From assembly GCF_003143555.1 (NCBI RefSeq), contig NZ_CP029347.1, positions 620,001 through 684,000 of the forward strand: a stretch of DNA of 64,000 bases, read 5' to 3'. This document shows, piece after piece, positions 1 to 9,976 of this stretch. The stretch's first letter is position 1. The number at the start of each line of letters is the position of its first letter. The notes beneath the pieces are model-generated. The model had not been told where the DNA came from. It saw only the letters and a program-made list of their open reading frames with translations, and did not search any database. A program made the translations under genes and the position numbers. The stretch is from Saliniradius amylolyticus (GTDB lineage Bacteria; Pseudomonadota; Gammaproteobacteria; Enterobacterales; Alteromonadaceae).

Positions 1-1572
1 CTCAAACAGTTTGTTCAATTGTTCTTCAGTCAGTCCCTTACCGTTATCTTTGTAATCCACCAATACGTTCTCGTCATCCTGGCTGATGCGAATGTCAATT
101 TGCCCTTGTTTTTTGTCTTCAAAGCCGTGGATTACCGAGTTCATCACCATGTTGGTGAAGATCTGCGCGATAACCCCGGGAGCGCAGCGAATCTGTAAGT
201 TTTCAGGACAATCAATATGGATTTGGTGCCGCGTCTTTTTGAGGTTCGGCGCCAGCGACTGAATAACCTCTTCCAGGTATTCTTTCAAATCGAAGTCCCG
301 TTCTGCTTCGCTGGTCTGGTCTACTGCCACCTGCTTAAAGCTGGCCACCAGTTCGGAGGCGCGGTTGAGGTTCGACATCAGCAGGGTAGTAGTCTGTTCG
401 GCCTCATCCAGAAAGCTGTTCATATTGCCTGAAGTCAGGGACTTATCTTCGAAAGACTGGCGCAGGTGTTTGATGCGGTCTTCCAGAAAGCTGGCTGCGG
501 TCACACCGACGCCCAATGGGGTGTTTACATCATGAGCAATACCGGCTACCAGACCACCCAGGGAAGCCATACGCTCAGACTCCAGCAATTGGTCTTTGGC
601 CATTTCCAGCGTTTCCATGGACTCGGCCAGTTCGGTATTGCTCTTACGAAGCTGCTCTTCTACCTGGCGGCGGGTTTCGTTTTCCTGCTTGAGTTCGTGC
701 TGATTTTGCATCAGCTCGTCTTTTTGGCGTTCCAAATCCAGCATGATCTGACTCAGTGACGCGGTCTTCTTCGCCACCTCCTGTTCCAGGTAGAGGTTTT
801 GTTCGTCCAACTGCTCGTTAGCTGTTTTTAACTCGCCCTGAGTCTGGTTAAGCCGATCCTGGAAATTAATCAGATCGTCAATCAACTGATTATACGAGCT
901 TTGCAGTACCTTTAACTCATTATCATCCTCGATGCGCACCCTGAGCTTGGATTGTTCCAGATGATTGATATCGAAGTTACCAATCTGCTCGGTGAGTTCT
1001 TCGAGAGGATTAGTGAGCATTCGGCGAAAGGCATTGAGGAACAGGAAAATCAGAAAAGCTGTTTTGATAAAGGCATTGCCCACCAGAAAAAATATGCCCA
1101 CTTCGATGCGGCCAATGATCACATCGACGCTGGAATACAGGGTGACGTCACCCACCTGAGAGGTGCGACCGGAAAATTCGAATATCAGCGGGAAGCTATA
1201 GCCAAAAGTGCCGCCCTTATGGTCGCGCATGACACCACTAGTAACCTTGCTCATAGGCTGGTCGTCGGTTCGGCCAATATCGGCGATAAAGTTGCCGTTT
1301 TCATCGCGGATTTGTACGCCTTCGACAATCGGCAGCTCCATAAGACCCTCGGCAATGGACACGGCCTGAGGCGTATTCAGTTCCCAGATAGCGCGAGTCA
1401 GCGAAGTACTGAAGGTGTTTTTGAGGGTTTGTAGTTCGCTTTGGATGTGGTTTTTGGCGTTCAGGTATTCGGTCAGGATCTGGCCTACGGTGACGATCAG
1501 CGTCAGGATAAAGTATACCGACAATACCCGGGTCAGTAGTTTCTTAGAAAGTCCTGTTTTCACCTTGGCCAT
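1..1572 (-). CDS. Membrane sensor histidine kinase, C-terminus beyond window
   Basis: The reading frame is open from an ATG at 1572 to the window edge (524 residues, incomplete). It shows an N-terminal membrane helix (about residues 14-33), an extracytoplasmic sensor segment of about 125 residues, a second helix (about 158-181), a HAMP-like linker and a long coiled coil (about 225-330). The dimerisation box with the phospho-acceptor His is near 347 (motif AHDVNTPLG). In the ATPase domain an N-box Asn lies near 478 and a DNGKG G1 motif at 509-513. An AAGGA ribosome site precedes the ATG. It is transcribed away from phoB. The AHDVNTPLG type of box is typical of kinases with a long coiled coil before HisKA. 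The ligand cannot be told from sequence, and no partner regulator is visible inside the window. Confidence 0.85.
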   Translation of the reverse strand, partial: MAKVKTGLSKKLLTRVLSVYFILTLIVTVGQILTEYLNAKNHIQSELQTLKNTFSTSLTRAIWELNTPQAVSIAEGLMELPIVEGVQIRDENGNFIADIGRTDDQPMSKVTSGVMRDHKGGTFGYSFPLIFEFSGRTSQVGDVTLYSSVDVIIGRIEVGIFFLVGNAFIKTAFLIFLFLNAFRRMLTNPLEELTEQIGNFDINHLEQSKLRVRIEDDNELKVLQSSYNQLIDDLINFQDRLNQTQGELKTANEQLDEQNLYLEQEVAKKTASLSQIMLDLERQKDELMQNQHELKQENETRRQVEEQLRKSNTELAESMETLEMAKDQLLESERMASLGGLVAGIAHDVNTPLGVGVTAASFLEDRIKHLRQSFEDKSLTSGNMNSFLDEAEQTTTLLMSNLNRASELVASFKQVAVDQTSEAERDFDLKEYLEEVIQSLAPNLKKTRHQIHIDCPENLQIRCAPGVIAQIFTNMVMNSVIHGFEDKKQGQIDIRISQDDENVLVDYKDNGKGLTEEQLNKLFE

Positions 1573-1783
1573 AGGCTTTTTAGAATCCTTATACGCCGAC
1601 GTCGTCAAGTTGCTCAAAGAATATGCTTTCTACAAAAATTAAACAAGACCAGACTGGGGTCTGTTTGTGCATGTAAACAGACCTTAACAGTTTGGAGAGA
1701 CCTTCTACAATGCTTAGTTGCATCCTGCGGGTTGTCATAAAGGCTCTGTTTGTGGCGCGGAAGCACTGACAAAAGTATGATAG

Positions 1784-1801
1784 TTTTAATAAAACTGTCA
1801 T
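1784..1801 (+). promoter_or_regulatory. Putative Pho box upstream of phoB
   Basis: A heptamer TTTTAAT, four A/T bases and a perfect CTGTCAT heptamer are followed by AGAT. This is the 7+4+7 layout of PhoB sites, and the first unit resembles the TTTTCAT unit of the E. coli phoB operator. An AATAAT -10-like hexamer lies 10 bases downstream (1812-1817). Transcription would then start near 1824, which favours the phoB ATG at 1848 over the ATG at 1830. Autoregulation by PhoB is inferred. Confidence 0.5.
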
Positions 1802-1847
1802 AGATTCCAACAATAATGCGGGCGTTTTTATGAAAAAGGTACGTTCT

Positions 1848-2537
1848 ATGCCGAAGCGAGTCCTACTTGTTGAAGACGAAGCGCCAATCCGGGAGATGAT
1901 CCGTTTTGTTTTGGAACAGTCCGGTTTCGATACCATTGAGGCTGAAGACTATGATGTAGCTATGGATAAGGTCAAAGAACCTTACCCGGATATTATTCTG
2001 CTGGACTGGATGCTCCCGGGGGGCAGTGGTGTTCAATTGGCTAAAAAGCTTAAACAGCACGAACATACCCGTGAGATCCCAATCATTATGCTTACCGCTC
2101 GTGGCGAAGAGGAAGATAAAGTACGAGGGTTAGAAGCCGGTGCCGATGATTATGTGACCAAACCCTTCTCGCCAAAAGAACTGGTAGCACGTATCAAGGC
2201 AGTGATTCGGCGAGTGACCCCGACGTCATCCGATGAACTCATCGAATACAACGGTCTGGTGCTGGACCCTGTTTCCCACCGGGTCTCGGCCAATGACGAG
2301 CCTCTTGATATGGGGCCGACCGAGTTTAAGTTACTGCACTTTTTTATGAGTCATGCTGAGCGGGTCTATAGCCGCGAGCATCTTTTGGATAATGTGTGGG
2401 GCACCAATGTGTATGTGGAGGATCGCACTGTGGATGTGCATATCCGCCGCCTGCGAAAGGCGATTTCCCGACATGGACATGACGCCATGATTCAGACCGT
2501 TCGCGGTGCAGGCTATCGCTTCTCTTCCCGAGTCTAG
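1848..2537 (+). CDS. phoB: Phosphate regulon response regulator PhoB
   Basis: This is a 229-residue OmpR/PhoB-family response regulator, the same length as E. coli PhoB and strongly similar throughout. The receiver domain (about 1-120) has the acidic pair (VEDEAP), the phospho-acceptor Asp in [11 protein letters not shown], and the conserved Lys in TKPFSPKEL. The C-terminal winged-helix domain carries [11 protein letters not shown] and the DNA-contact segment [18 protein letters not shown]. An in-frame ATG lies 18 bases upstream (1830), but AAAGG ahead of 1848 and alignment to the family support 1848. It activates genes for phosphate uptake when phosphorylated by PhoR, which is encoded next. 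A Pho box lies just upstream. Confidence 0.96.
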   Translation: MPKRVLLVEDEAPIREMIRFVLEQSGFDTIEAEDYDVAMDKVKEPYPDIILLDWMLPGGSGVQLAKKLKQHEHTREIPIIMLTARGEEEDKVRGLEAGADDYVTKPFSPKELVARIKAVIRRVTPTSSDELIEYNGLVLDPVSHRVSANDEPLDMGPTEFKLLHFFMSHAERVYSREHLLDNVWGTNVYVEDRTVDVHIRRLRKAISRHGHDAMIQTVRGAGYRFSSRV

Positions 2538-2558
2538 ACCGGAGCTCTTTTACCTTTG

Positions 2559-3881
2559 ATGTATTACCCCTTTTCCTGGTTTCGCAGTTTGTCGCGGCTG
2601 GCCGTTATACTGGCAGGCGCGGCAGCGGTAGGGGGGTATTTGGACGCTCTGTTCGAGACGCTGGCGCTGGTCACACTGATGTTACTGGGCTGGCACTACT
2701 GGCAGCTGTACCGCTTGCACCGCTGGCTTTGGCACAGTAAGAAGATGACGCCACCCCGTACTCGCGGGGTTTGGGAGCATATCTATGAGGGGGTGTACTA
2801 CCTGCAGCGGCGTAACCGGAACAAACGCAAAGAGCTAGGCGCCCTGGTTAAACGGTTCCGTGAGGGTTCAGAGGCCTTACCTGATGCGGCCGTTGTCGTA
2901 GATGCGGCCTCCTGTATTGTCTGGTGTAATCGGCTGGCTCGCATCGAGCTGGGACTGCGCTGGCCCGATGACGCCGGCCGACGCATTGATAATCTCATTC
3001 GCCATCCCGAATTTATCGAGTTTTTCCACCAGGGGCATTTCGATCATCCCATTGCCATTACGTCGCCCACCAACATGGAAAAAATCCTCGAATATCGCAT
3101 GATGCCATATGGCGAACAGCACATTTTGCTGGTCGCCAGGGACATCACCCGAATCAGTCAGCTTGAGGATATGCGCAAAGATTTTGTCGCTAATGTGTCT
3201 CACGAACTGAGAACGCCGCTCACCGTACTGAATGGCTATTTGGAAATGTTCGCCGGCGGAACCCAGTCGATGCCGGATGAGTTTGTGCGAAAAGCATTTA
3301 CAGAAATGAGCGAGCAGAGCGTGCGTATGCAGAGTCTCGTAGAGCAGTTACTGGTACTGTCTCGTATCGAGGCCAGCTCGGAGCGTATCTACGAAAAAAT
3401 GGTCGACGTACCGGCTCAGATGCAAACCATTGAGAGTGAGGCGCAGACTCTGAACAAGGAAAAAGGCCACCAGATCGAGTTTCACATCGATCCCAATGTG
3501 AAGGTGTTTGGCGTAGAGACCGAGCTTCGTAGTGCGTTCTCCAATCTGATCTTTAATGCCGTGCATTACACACCCAACGGGGGACATATTCGGGTGGATT
3601 GGCGACTAGAGCAGGGGCAGGCGCGATTCTCGGTGACAGATAACGGCGAGGGCATTGCCGAGCGGCATCTGGCCAGACTGACAGAGCGTTTCTACCGGGT
3701 GGATAAGGCGCGCTCACGTAAGACCGGCGGTTCTGGTCTGGGGCTTGCGATCGTCAAGCATGTGCTGTCCCACCATAACTCTAAACTGGAAATCAGCAGT
3801 GAGGTGGGTAAGGGCAGTTGCTTCAGTTTCCGTTTTTCGCCCGAATTGACCGTGGTGTCCAGTGAAGAGGCTCAACGTTGA
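2559..3881 (+). CDS. phoR: Phosphate regulon sensor histidine kinase PhoR
   Basis: This 440-residue inner-membrane kinase follows E. coli PhoR closely. Two hydrophobic helices lie in the first 50 residues. A conserved cytoplasmic linker contains LGALVKRFREG. A PAS domain spans about 100-195. The HisKA box is NVSHELRTPLTVL (His near 216). The ATPase domain has NLIFNAVHYTPNG, DNGEGIAERH and GGSGLGLAI. There is no large periplasmic sensor, as expected for PhoR, which senses phosphate through the Pst/PhoU complex. A TTG sits directly before the ATG, so a start at 2556 is possible. Its TGA shares one base with the ATG of the next gene, so the two are probably translationally coupled. Confidence 0.95.
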   Translation: MYYPFSWFRSLSRLAVILAGAAAVGGYLDALFETLALVTLMLLGWHYWQLYRLHRWLWHSKKMTPPRTRGVWEHIYEGVYYLQRRNRNKRKELGALVKRFREGSEALPDAAVVVDAASCIVWCNRLARIELGLRWPDDAGRRIDNLIRHPEFIEFFHQGHFDHPIAITSPTNMEKILEYRMMPYGEQHILLVARDITRISQLEDMRKDFVANVSHELRTPLTVLNGYLEMFAGGTQSMPDEFVRKAFTEMSEQSVRMQSLVEQLLVLSRIEASSERIYEKMVDVPAQMQTIESEAQTLNKEKGHQIEFHIDPNVKVFGVETELRSAFSNLIFNAVHYTPNGGHIRVDWRLEQGQARFSVTDNGEGIAERHLARLTERFYRVDKARSRKTGGSGLGLAIVKHVLSHHNSKLEISSEVGKGSCFSFRFSPELTVVSSEEAQR

Positions 3882-4822
3882 TGCGAATTCTAGCTGTTTT
3901 ACTGATGCTGACCATGCTGCCTGTGGCTTCGGCTAAGGAGCCGTATAAGGCTAAGCCCGGAGTGGCGGGGAATATTACTTCGGTGGGCTCAGACACTCTG
4001 GGCAACTTAATGACCTTCTGGGCTGATCGGTTTAAAGGCCATTATCCCCATGTCACCTTTCAAATCCAGGCTTCGGGATCGTCCACCGCACCCTCGGCCC
4101 TCACCGAGGGGACAGCCAATGTGGGGCCGATGAGCCGGGAGTTAAAAGAGAGTGAGCTGAACTACTTTGCAAGCACCCATGGTTATGAACCTACGGTGTT
4201 GGTAGTTGCCATCGACGCCATTGCTCTGTTTGCCGATCTGCATAACCCCATCGAAGGATTAAGCCTGCCTCAAATTGATGCCATTTTCTCGATTACTCGT
4301 TATTGTGGTGGTGAGCAACCACTTCGGTTCTGGCATCAATTGGGTCTTGAAGGTCAGTGGGCGAATAAACGGATTCAGCTCTTCGGTCGTAACTCGGTAT
4401 CCGGCACCTATGGGCTGTTTAAGCAAAAAGCACTGTGTAATGGTGACTTCTTGCCCACCGTGAACGAGCAACCCGGATCGGCGTCGGTGGTGCAATCGGT
4501 GGCCTATTCGGATGGTGCTCTGGGGTATGCTGGGTTCGGTTATAAGATAGCCGGCGTTAAAACTCTGCCGGTGAGCCCGGGGGATGGGCCTTATGTGAAA
4601 CCCAGTATGGTGAATATCGCCTCTGGGGATTACCCCTTATCCCGCTTCCTGTATTTAGTGGTCAACAAGCCCCCGGGTCAGGCCTTACCGCTGCTAGAGC
4701 AGGAATTTATTCGCTTTATTCTGTCTGAGGAAGGACAAAAGCTGGTTGAGCGGGACGGCTTTATTCCCATACCCGAACGCTTGATTCGTCGGCAGTTGAA
4801 TAAGATCGCCGGAGATGTCTGA
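3881..4822 (+). CDS. PstS-like phosphate-binding periplasmic protein
   Basis: This 313-residue protein has a signal peptide (hydrophobic residues 4-16, cleavage after ASA) and the features of PstS-type phosphate-binding proteins: GSDTL near the mature N-terminus, the SGSSTAPSAL phosphate loop, VGPMSRELK, and GRNSVSGTYGLFK in the second lobe. It probably binds phosphate in the periplasm. No pstCAB permease or ATPase genes follow, so it must serve a transporter encoded elsewhere or act in sensing. It overlaps phoR by one base (TGATG) and the next gene by one base, which places it inside the phoBR transcript. The ATG is preferred to a TTG three bases upstream. Confidence 0.85.
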   Translation: MRILAVLLMLTMLPVASAKEPYKAKPGVAGNITSVGSDTLGNLMTFWADRFKGHYPHVTFQIQASGSSTAPSALTEGTANVGPMSRELKESELNYFASTHGYEPTVLVVAIDAIALFADLHNPIEGLSLPQIDAIFSITRYCGGEQPLRFWHQLGLEGQWANKRIQLFGRNSVSGTYGLFKQKALCNGDFLPTVNEQPGSASVVQSVAYSDGALGYAGFGYKIAGVKTLPVSPGDGPYVKPSMVNIASGDYPLSRFLYLVVNKPPGQALPLLEQEFIRFILSEEGQKLVERDGFIPIPERLIRRQLNKIAGDV

Positions 4823-5625
4823 TGGCTTTGCCGGTCAAATGGCATCAATGGGTACTCGATAATTTGATGCGCGGGGTGTCAGCCAGCACGTTATTGCCAA
4901 TCCTGCTGGAGAACGGTTTTGCCTTTGAGCAGTGCCGCCGGGTTTTAGGGCGTCATTTGCCAGAATCTGAGCGGCATCTAAAGGACGCTGTCTTCTACCG
5001 CAAGCTCGCCGAAGCGCCTTTGCGTGCGGGCAACGTTGGTCTAGAGGCGCTGGAAAGTGAAAAGGCGCAGTTGTTCCGGATTCAACAGTTTCTCAGCGCC
5101 GATGAGTGCCAGCATTTGATGAGGCTGACAGAACACAAGTTGCGACCCTCTGAACTGGCCAGTACTACCAGTGATCGCTATTTTCGCACCTCCAGTACCG
5201 GCGACCTGGAAAATTATGATGATCCTTTTATCGGCGAGTTGAACCAGCGTATTGCTCAAACGCTGGGATTAGACCATTCCTATGGTGAGCCCATTCAGGC
5301 ACAGCGTTATTTGCAAGGTCAGCAATTTAAGGCTCATACCGATTATTTTGAACCGGCTACGGATGAATACGCTCATCATGCCAAACAGCGCGGCCAGCGT
5401 AGCTGGACGCTGATGATTTACCTCAATCAGGACTGCGGCGGTGGAGAAACAGAATTTCCACGTCTGAGCTTGTCTGTAGTGCCACTGCAAGGCATGGCGC
5501 TGCTATGGAATAACCTGGATGCAGACGGTGTGGTTAATGGAAATACCTTACACCACGCCCACCCCGTGTCCGATGGGCGTAAGTACGTCATCACTAAATG
5601 GTTCCGTGACCAAGCCTACGAGTAA
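4822..5625 (+). CDS. 2OG-Fe(II) oxygenase, prolyl 4-hydroxylase-like
   Basis: The 267-residue protein has an N-terminal helical region (about 1-85) and a C-terminal P4Hc-type double-stranded beta-helix. Visible ligands are HTD (His172, Asp174), a distal His in LHHAHPV (about 245) and a Lys two residues after Gly in SDGRKY (about 254) for 2-oxoglutarate binding. CGGGETEFPRL and ALLWNNLD are typical of bacterial prolyl 4-hydroxylase homologues. It is expected to hydroxylate a protein or peptide residue using O2, Fe(II) and 2-oxoglutarate; the substrate is unknown. Its ATG overlaps the stop of the PstS-like gene (TGATG), so it is probably the last gene of the phosphate operon. It converges with fumC with only 22 bases between stops. 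Confidence 0.85.
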   Translation: MALPVKWHQWVLDNLMRGVSASTLLPILLENGFAFEQCRRVLGRHLPESERHLKDAVFYRKLAEAPLRAGNVGLEALESEKAQLFRIQQFLSADECQHLMRLTEHKLRPSELASTTSDRYFRTSSTGDLENYDDPFIGELNQRIAQTLGLDHSYGEPIQAQRYLQGQQFKAHTDYFEPATDEYAHHAKQRGQRSWTLMIYLNQDCGGGETEFPRLSLSVVPLQGMALLWNNLDADGVVNGNTLHHAHPVSDGRKYVITKWFRDQAYE

Positions 5626-5647
5626 CCCGTTCCCGTATTATCTTCCA

Positions 5648-7021
5648 TCAGGTCAGCTTTTTAGGGTCCAGCAGTTCCTTGAGCTCCTGCTCATCCAGAT
5701 CGGTCATCTCCCTGGCCACCTCAAATACAGGACGCTTGTCGGCATAAGCTTTTTTGGCAATGGCCGCGGCTTTTTCATAGCCGATGCGCTCGTTTAAGGC
5801 GGTGACCAGAATGGGGTTTTTCTCTAATGGTTCGCTGAGTTTATCGTCGTTGACGCTCAGATCGGAAATGGTCTTCGCCAGTTCAGGCATGATGCTTGCC
5901 AACAACTGCAAGCTGTCCAACACGCACTCGGCCAGTAACGGCAGCATGACATTCAGTTGAAAGTTGCCTGACTGCCCGGCAATGGTAATGGTTTGATGAT
6001 TACCCATAACCTTGGCTGAGACCATCGCTGCTGCCTCTGGCACCACCGGGTTAACCTTGCCCGGCATGATCGAGGAGCCGGGTTGAATGGCTTCAAGGCT
6101 GATTTCACTGAGCCCTGCCAGTGGACCGCTGTTCATCCAGCGCAAATCATTGGCGATTTTCATCAGGCTCACAGCCAGGGTATTGAGCTGGCCTGACAGG
6201 GCCACGATACCGTCCTGGCTGGCGATGCGCGAAAACTTATTGTCGCACGGCACCAGATTCAACTCGGTGAGTCCACTGAGATGTTCACAGATCTGCTTAT
6301 CAAAACCGTCCGGGCAATTGACCCCGGTTCCCACTGCTGTGCCGCCGATGGGCAGTTGAAGTAAGTCTTTCTGACAATGCGTTAAACGGGTTTGGTTATC
6401 CGTCAACTGTCGTTGCCAGCATCCGAACTCCTGAGCCAGGGTAATGGGCATGGCATCCATCAGGTGGGTACGGCCGGTTTTTACCTTATCTTTAAGGGAC
6501 TTGGCTTTTTCCTCGAGAGCATGAATTAGCCCTTTTAGCGCGGGGAGTAACTGGTTATTTAACTCACTGACCGCCGACAGCTGCAAACTGGTTGGGATTA
6601 CGTCATTACTGCTCTGGCTGGCATTAATATGATCGTTGGGGTGTACGGGCTCGTCACATTGCTGGCTGGCCAGGGTTGCCAGTACTTCGTTGACGTTCAT
6701 ATTGGTGCTGGTGCCGGAACCGGTCTGATACACGTCCACACAGAGCTGGTCACGGTGCTCACCGCTTAGCAGGGTGCTTGCCGATTGCTCAATGGCCTGC
6801 TGTTGAGCGGCACTGATCTTATCGAAGTCGGCATTGACCCTGGCTGCGGCCAGTTTCAGTTGTATCAATGCTCGATGAAATGGCCAGGGCAGCGTGCGGT
6901 GGCTGATGGGAAAGTTATCTAAGGCTCGTTGGGTCTGAGCCTGATAGAGCGCTTTTTGGGGGACTTTCACTTCACCCAGGCTGTCTTTCTCGGTTCTGAA
7001 CTGATCCACAGGCACCTCCAT
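5648..7021 (-). CDS. fumC: Class II fumarate hydratase
   Basis: The 457-residue cytosolic enzyme interconverts fumarate and malate in the TCA cycle. Family signatures are present in order: GSGTSTNMNVNEV (about 101-113), SSNDVIPT (about 137-144), TGRTHLMDA with the catalytic His near 186, and GSSIMPGKVNP (315-325), the fumarase/aspartase signature holding the catalytic Ser loop. The length is near that of E. coli FumC (467). The segment before the signature reads GPLAGLSEI rather than the GPR form seen in classical FumC, so it is a somewhat divergent class II member. No iron-sulfur cysteine motif is present, consistent with the oxygen-stable class. It converges with the oxygenase gene and diverges from acnA. 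Confidence 0.9.
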   Translation of the reverse strand: MEVPVDQFRTEKDSLGEVKVPQKALYQAQTQRALDNFPISHRTLPWPFHRALIQLKLAAARVNADFDKISAAQQQAIEQSASTLLSGEHRDQLCVDVYQTGSGTSTNMNVNEVLATLASQQCDEPVHPNDHINASQSSNDVIPTSLQLSAVSELNNQLLPALKGLIHALEEKAKSLKDKVKTGRTHLMDAMPITLAQEFGCWQRQLTDNQTRLTHCQKDLLQLPIGGTAVGTGVNCPDGFDKQICEHLSGLTELNLVPCDNKFSRIASQDGIVALSGQLNTLAVSLMKIANDLRWMNSGPLAGLSEISLEAIQPGSSIMPGKVNPVVPEAAAMVSAKVMGNHQTITIAGQSGNFQLNVMLPLLAECVLDSLQLLASIMPELAKTISDLSVNDDKLSEPLEKNPILVTALNERIGYEKAAAIAKKAYADKRPVFEVAREMTDLDEQELKELLDPKKLT

Positions 7022-7161
7022 AAGTTTAATAGACTATGCTTAAGGCACAGATTCTGGTTCATTGCTGAATGACCCTTTACCTAATGAAGTTGGTATTAAC
7101 ACCTTGAAAAATCAACTATAAGCATAATTGATATAGGAAACATAAAAGACCGGGAGGACGA

Positions 7162-9879
7162 ATGTCATCGAACTACGCTAAAGCGGCCAAGCTAAATCAT
7201 AACGGCCAGTCTTACACTTACTACCCTTTTAATGCCGTCGCAGAGAAATACGATGTTGCTCGTTTGCCATACAGCCTGCGCATCCTGTTAGAAAATTTGT
7301 TGCGCCATGGTGAGGAAGAATTTGTCAGCGACGCCGATATTGAAGCCCTGGCCAACTGGCAGCCCAAGGCTGATCCCGATAAAGAGATTGCCTTTGTGCC
7401 TGCGCGGGTGCTGCTACAGGACTTTACCGGAGTGCCGGCGATTGTCGACTTAGCCGCCATGCGTGATGCGATGAAAGATCTGGGCCGGGAGCCGGAAAAG
7501 ATCAATCCACTGGCACCGGTGGAACTGGTGATTGACCACTCGGTCATGGTGGACCAGTACGGTCAGGCCGATTCGTTTAAGAAAAACACCGAAATCGAGA
7601 TGCAGCGCAATAAAGAGCGTTACCAGTTCCTGCGTTGGGGGCAAAAGGCCTTCGATAACTTCCGCGTTGTTCCTCCCGGTACCGGCATCGTGCATCAGGT
7701 GAACCTGGAATACCTTGCCCGGGTGGTCTTTAACAACGATGACAATGTGCTTTACCCGGATACGCTCGTTGGAACGGACTCGCACACCACCATGATTAAT
7801 GGGTTAGGCATTCTTGGTTGGGGCGTGGGAGGCATCGAAGCCGAGGCGGCGATGCTCGGCCAGCCTGTGAGTATGCTGATCCCTCAGGTCGTAGGAGTTC
7901 GCCTGAAAGGGGCGATCCCCGAAGGTATTACCGCTACGGACCTGGTGTTAACCGTTACCGAGAAACTGCGTAAGCTTGGCGTAGTGGGTAAGTTTGTTGA
8001 GTTTTTCGGTGAAGGTTTGAGCCAGCTGAGTCTGGCGGACCGAGCGACCATCGCCAACATGGCGCCCGAATACGGAGCGACTTGCGGAATCTTCCCGGTG
8101 GACGAAGAGACTCTCAATTACCTGCGTTTGACCGGCCGCAGCGATGAACAAATCGAACTGGTGAAGCAGTACATGCAGGAAATGGGCTTATGGCACGACC
8201 CTGACGACAAGGAAGCCGAATACTCGGACATTCTCGATGTGGATCTGTCTGAACTGGTGCCGTCACTGGCCGGGCCAAAGCGGCCACAGGATCGCATCGA
8301 CCTGACGAGTGCCAAGAGTGCCTTTGATAACTTACTGGATGAGCACAAGGCGCAGCAAGAACAGTTGATTGCCCAGTTTGAGGAAGAAGGAGGTCATACG
8401 GCCGTGGGGCACTCCGAAGCTGCCGAGCAAGGTGAAGTTAAGGTTAACTATCGCGGCGAGGATTTTTATCTGCAACATGGGGATGTGGTGATCGCCGCGA
8501 TTACCAGCTGTACTAACACCTCCAACCCAGCGGTGTTAATGGCGGCAGGTCTATTGGCCCGTAATGCCAGCAAGTTAGGTCTGAAAACCAAACCCTGGGT
8601 TAAGACCAGCCTGGCACCCGGATCTCAGGTAGTGACCGACTACTTAGAACAGGCTGGTTTGATGGATGACCTGGAAAATCTGGGCTTTTACCTGGTGGGA
8701 TACGGATGCACTACCTGCATTGGTAACGCGGGGCCCTTGCCTGAGCCTATTGGGGCGGCCATTAAAGAAGGTAATTTGCTGGTTAGTTCGGTACTCTCAG
8801 GTAACCGTAACTTCGAAGGCCGTATTCACCAGGATGTCAGAGCTAATTACCTGGCCTCGCCGCCACTGGTAGTTGCTTATGCACTGGCGGGCAGTATGCA
8901 TGTCGATCTTTACAATGATCCTCTGGGTCAGGATAAAGATGGTAAGGATGTATTCCTAAAAGACATTTGGCCAGATACCGAGGAGATTCAACAGGCCATC
9001 CAGGCTAACCTGTCGGCCGATAGCTTTAAGAGTAAATACGCCGATGTATTTAAAGGCGACCAGGACTGGCAAGGGCTGGACGCGCCCAGTTCCAACCGTT
9101 ATGAGTGGCCGGATTCCACCTATGTTCGCAAGCCACCCTTCTTTGACGGGATGGCGGCCAAGCCAGAAGCTGTGCCCGCCATCGAAGGTGCCCGCTGTCT
9201 GGTGAAGGTGGGCGACAGTATTACCACCGACCATATCTCTCCGGCCGGGGCGATTAAGCCTGAAAGCCCCGCGGGCGAGTACTTGCAAGAGCAGGGAATC
9301 AAGCCGGGTGACTTTAACTCGTACGGCTCGCGCCGTGGCAACCATGAGGTGATGATGCGGGGTACTTTTGCGAATGTGCGACTGAAAAACCAGTTGGCAC
9401 CAGGCAGCGAAGGCAGCGTCACTCGCTATTTCCCGGATGATGAGCAAACCTCGATCTATGATGCCGCCATGCGTTATCAGCAGCAGGGAACACCGCTGGT
9501 GGTTCTGGCCGGTAAAGAGTATGGCACTGGCTCCTCCCGGGACTGGGCTGCCAAAGGCCCTGCGCTACTCGGAGTGAAGGCTGTGATAGCAGAGGGTTAC
9601 GAACGTATTCACCGCTCTAACCTGGTCGGCATGGGCATCTTGCCGTTGGAGTTTGTTGACGGAGACAGCGCCGACAGTCTTGGACTGGATGGCACCGAAC
9701 ACTTCGATATCGAGGCCGTCAGCGAGCAGAGCCGCCGGATTAAAGTGGTGGCTAAACGAGAGGCTGATAATACAACCATTGAATTTGAGGCCAAGGTACG
9801 GATCGATACACCCAATGAGTATCAGTACTATGCAAACGGGGGCATATTGAAGTTTGTACTAAGAAAACTCGCCGCCTGA
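7162..9879 (+). CDS. acnA: Aconitate hydratase A
   Basis: The 905-residue protein is an AcnA/IRP-type aconitase that isomerises citrate and isocitrate through a [4Fe-4S] cluster. The cluster cysteines are Cys450 (SCTNTSNP) and Cys516 with Cys519 ([12 protein letters not shown]). [10 protein letters not shown] in the C-terminal swivelling domain carries substrate-binding residues. The start has a good ribosome site (GGGAGG, 7162 ATG). The length matches E. coli AcnA (891). It is monocistronic, with its own terminator just downstream, and divergent from fumC across 140 bases, which places two TCA enzymes back to back. Confidence 0.96.
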   Translation: MSSNYAKAAKLNHNGQSYTYYPFNAVAEKYDVARLPYSLRILLENLLRHGEEEFVSDADIEALANWQPKADPDKEIAFVPARVLLQDFTGVPAIVDLAAMRDAMKDLGREPEKINPLAPVELVIDHSVMVDQYGQADSFKKNTEIEMQRNKERYQFLRWGQKAFDNFRVVPPGTGIVHQVNLEYLARVVFNNDDNVLYPDTLVGTDSHTTMINGLGILGWGVGGIEAEAAMLGQPVSMLIPQVVGVRLKGAIPEGITATDLVLTVTEKLRKLGVVGKFVEFFGEGLSQLSLADRATIANMAPEYGATCGIFPVDEETLNYLRLTGRSDEQIELVKQYMQEMGLWHDPDDKEAEYSDILDVDLSELVPSLAGPKRPQDRIDLTSAKSAFDNLLDEHKAQQEQLIAQFEEEGGHTAVGHSEAAEQGEVKVNYRGEDFYLQHGDVVIAAITSCTNTSNPAVLMAAGLLARNASKLGLKTKPWVKTSLAPGSQVVTDYLEQAGLMDDLENLGFYLVGYGCTTCIGNAGPLPEPIGAAIKEGNLLVSSVLSGNRNFEGRIHQDVRANYLASPPLVVAYALAGSMHVDLYNDPLGQDKDGKDVFLKDIWPDTEEIQQAIQANLSADSFKSKYADVFKGDQDWQGLDAPSSNRYEWPDSTYVRKPPFFDGMAAKPEAVPAIEGARCLVKVGDSITTDHISPAGAIKPESPAGEYLQEQGIKPGDFNSYGSRRGNHEVMMRGTFANVRLKNQLAPGSEGSVTRYFPDDEQTSIYDAAMRYQQQGTPLVVLAGKEYGTGSSRDWAAKGPALLGVKAVIAEGYERIHRSNLVGMGILPLEFVDGDSADSLGLDGTEHFDIEAVSEQSRRIKVVAKREADNTTIEFEAKVRIDTPNEYQYYANGGILKFVLRKLAA

Positions 9880-9923
9880 TTTTTAGAGACGTTTAACAAC
9901 AGATATTGTTTATTGTTGCAACT

Positions 9924-9957
9924 AAAGAAGCCGCTTAATCGCGGCTTCTTTTTTATT
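9924..9957 (+). terminator. Rho-independent terminator of acnA
   Basis: An 11-bp perfect stem (AAAGAAGCCGC paired with GCGGCTTCTTT) with a six-base loop is followed by a T-rich tail. It also reads A-rich on the other strand and may terminate the convergent MarR gene. Confidence 0.9.
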
Positions 9958-9976
9958 TATAGAGGCTGGTGCTGCA

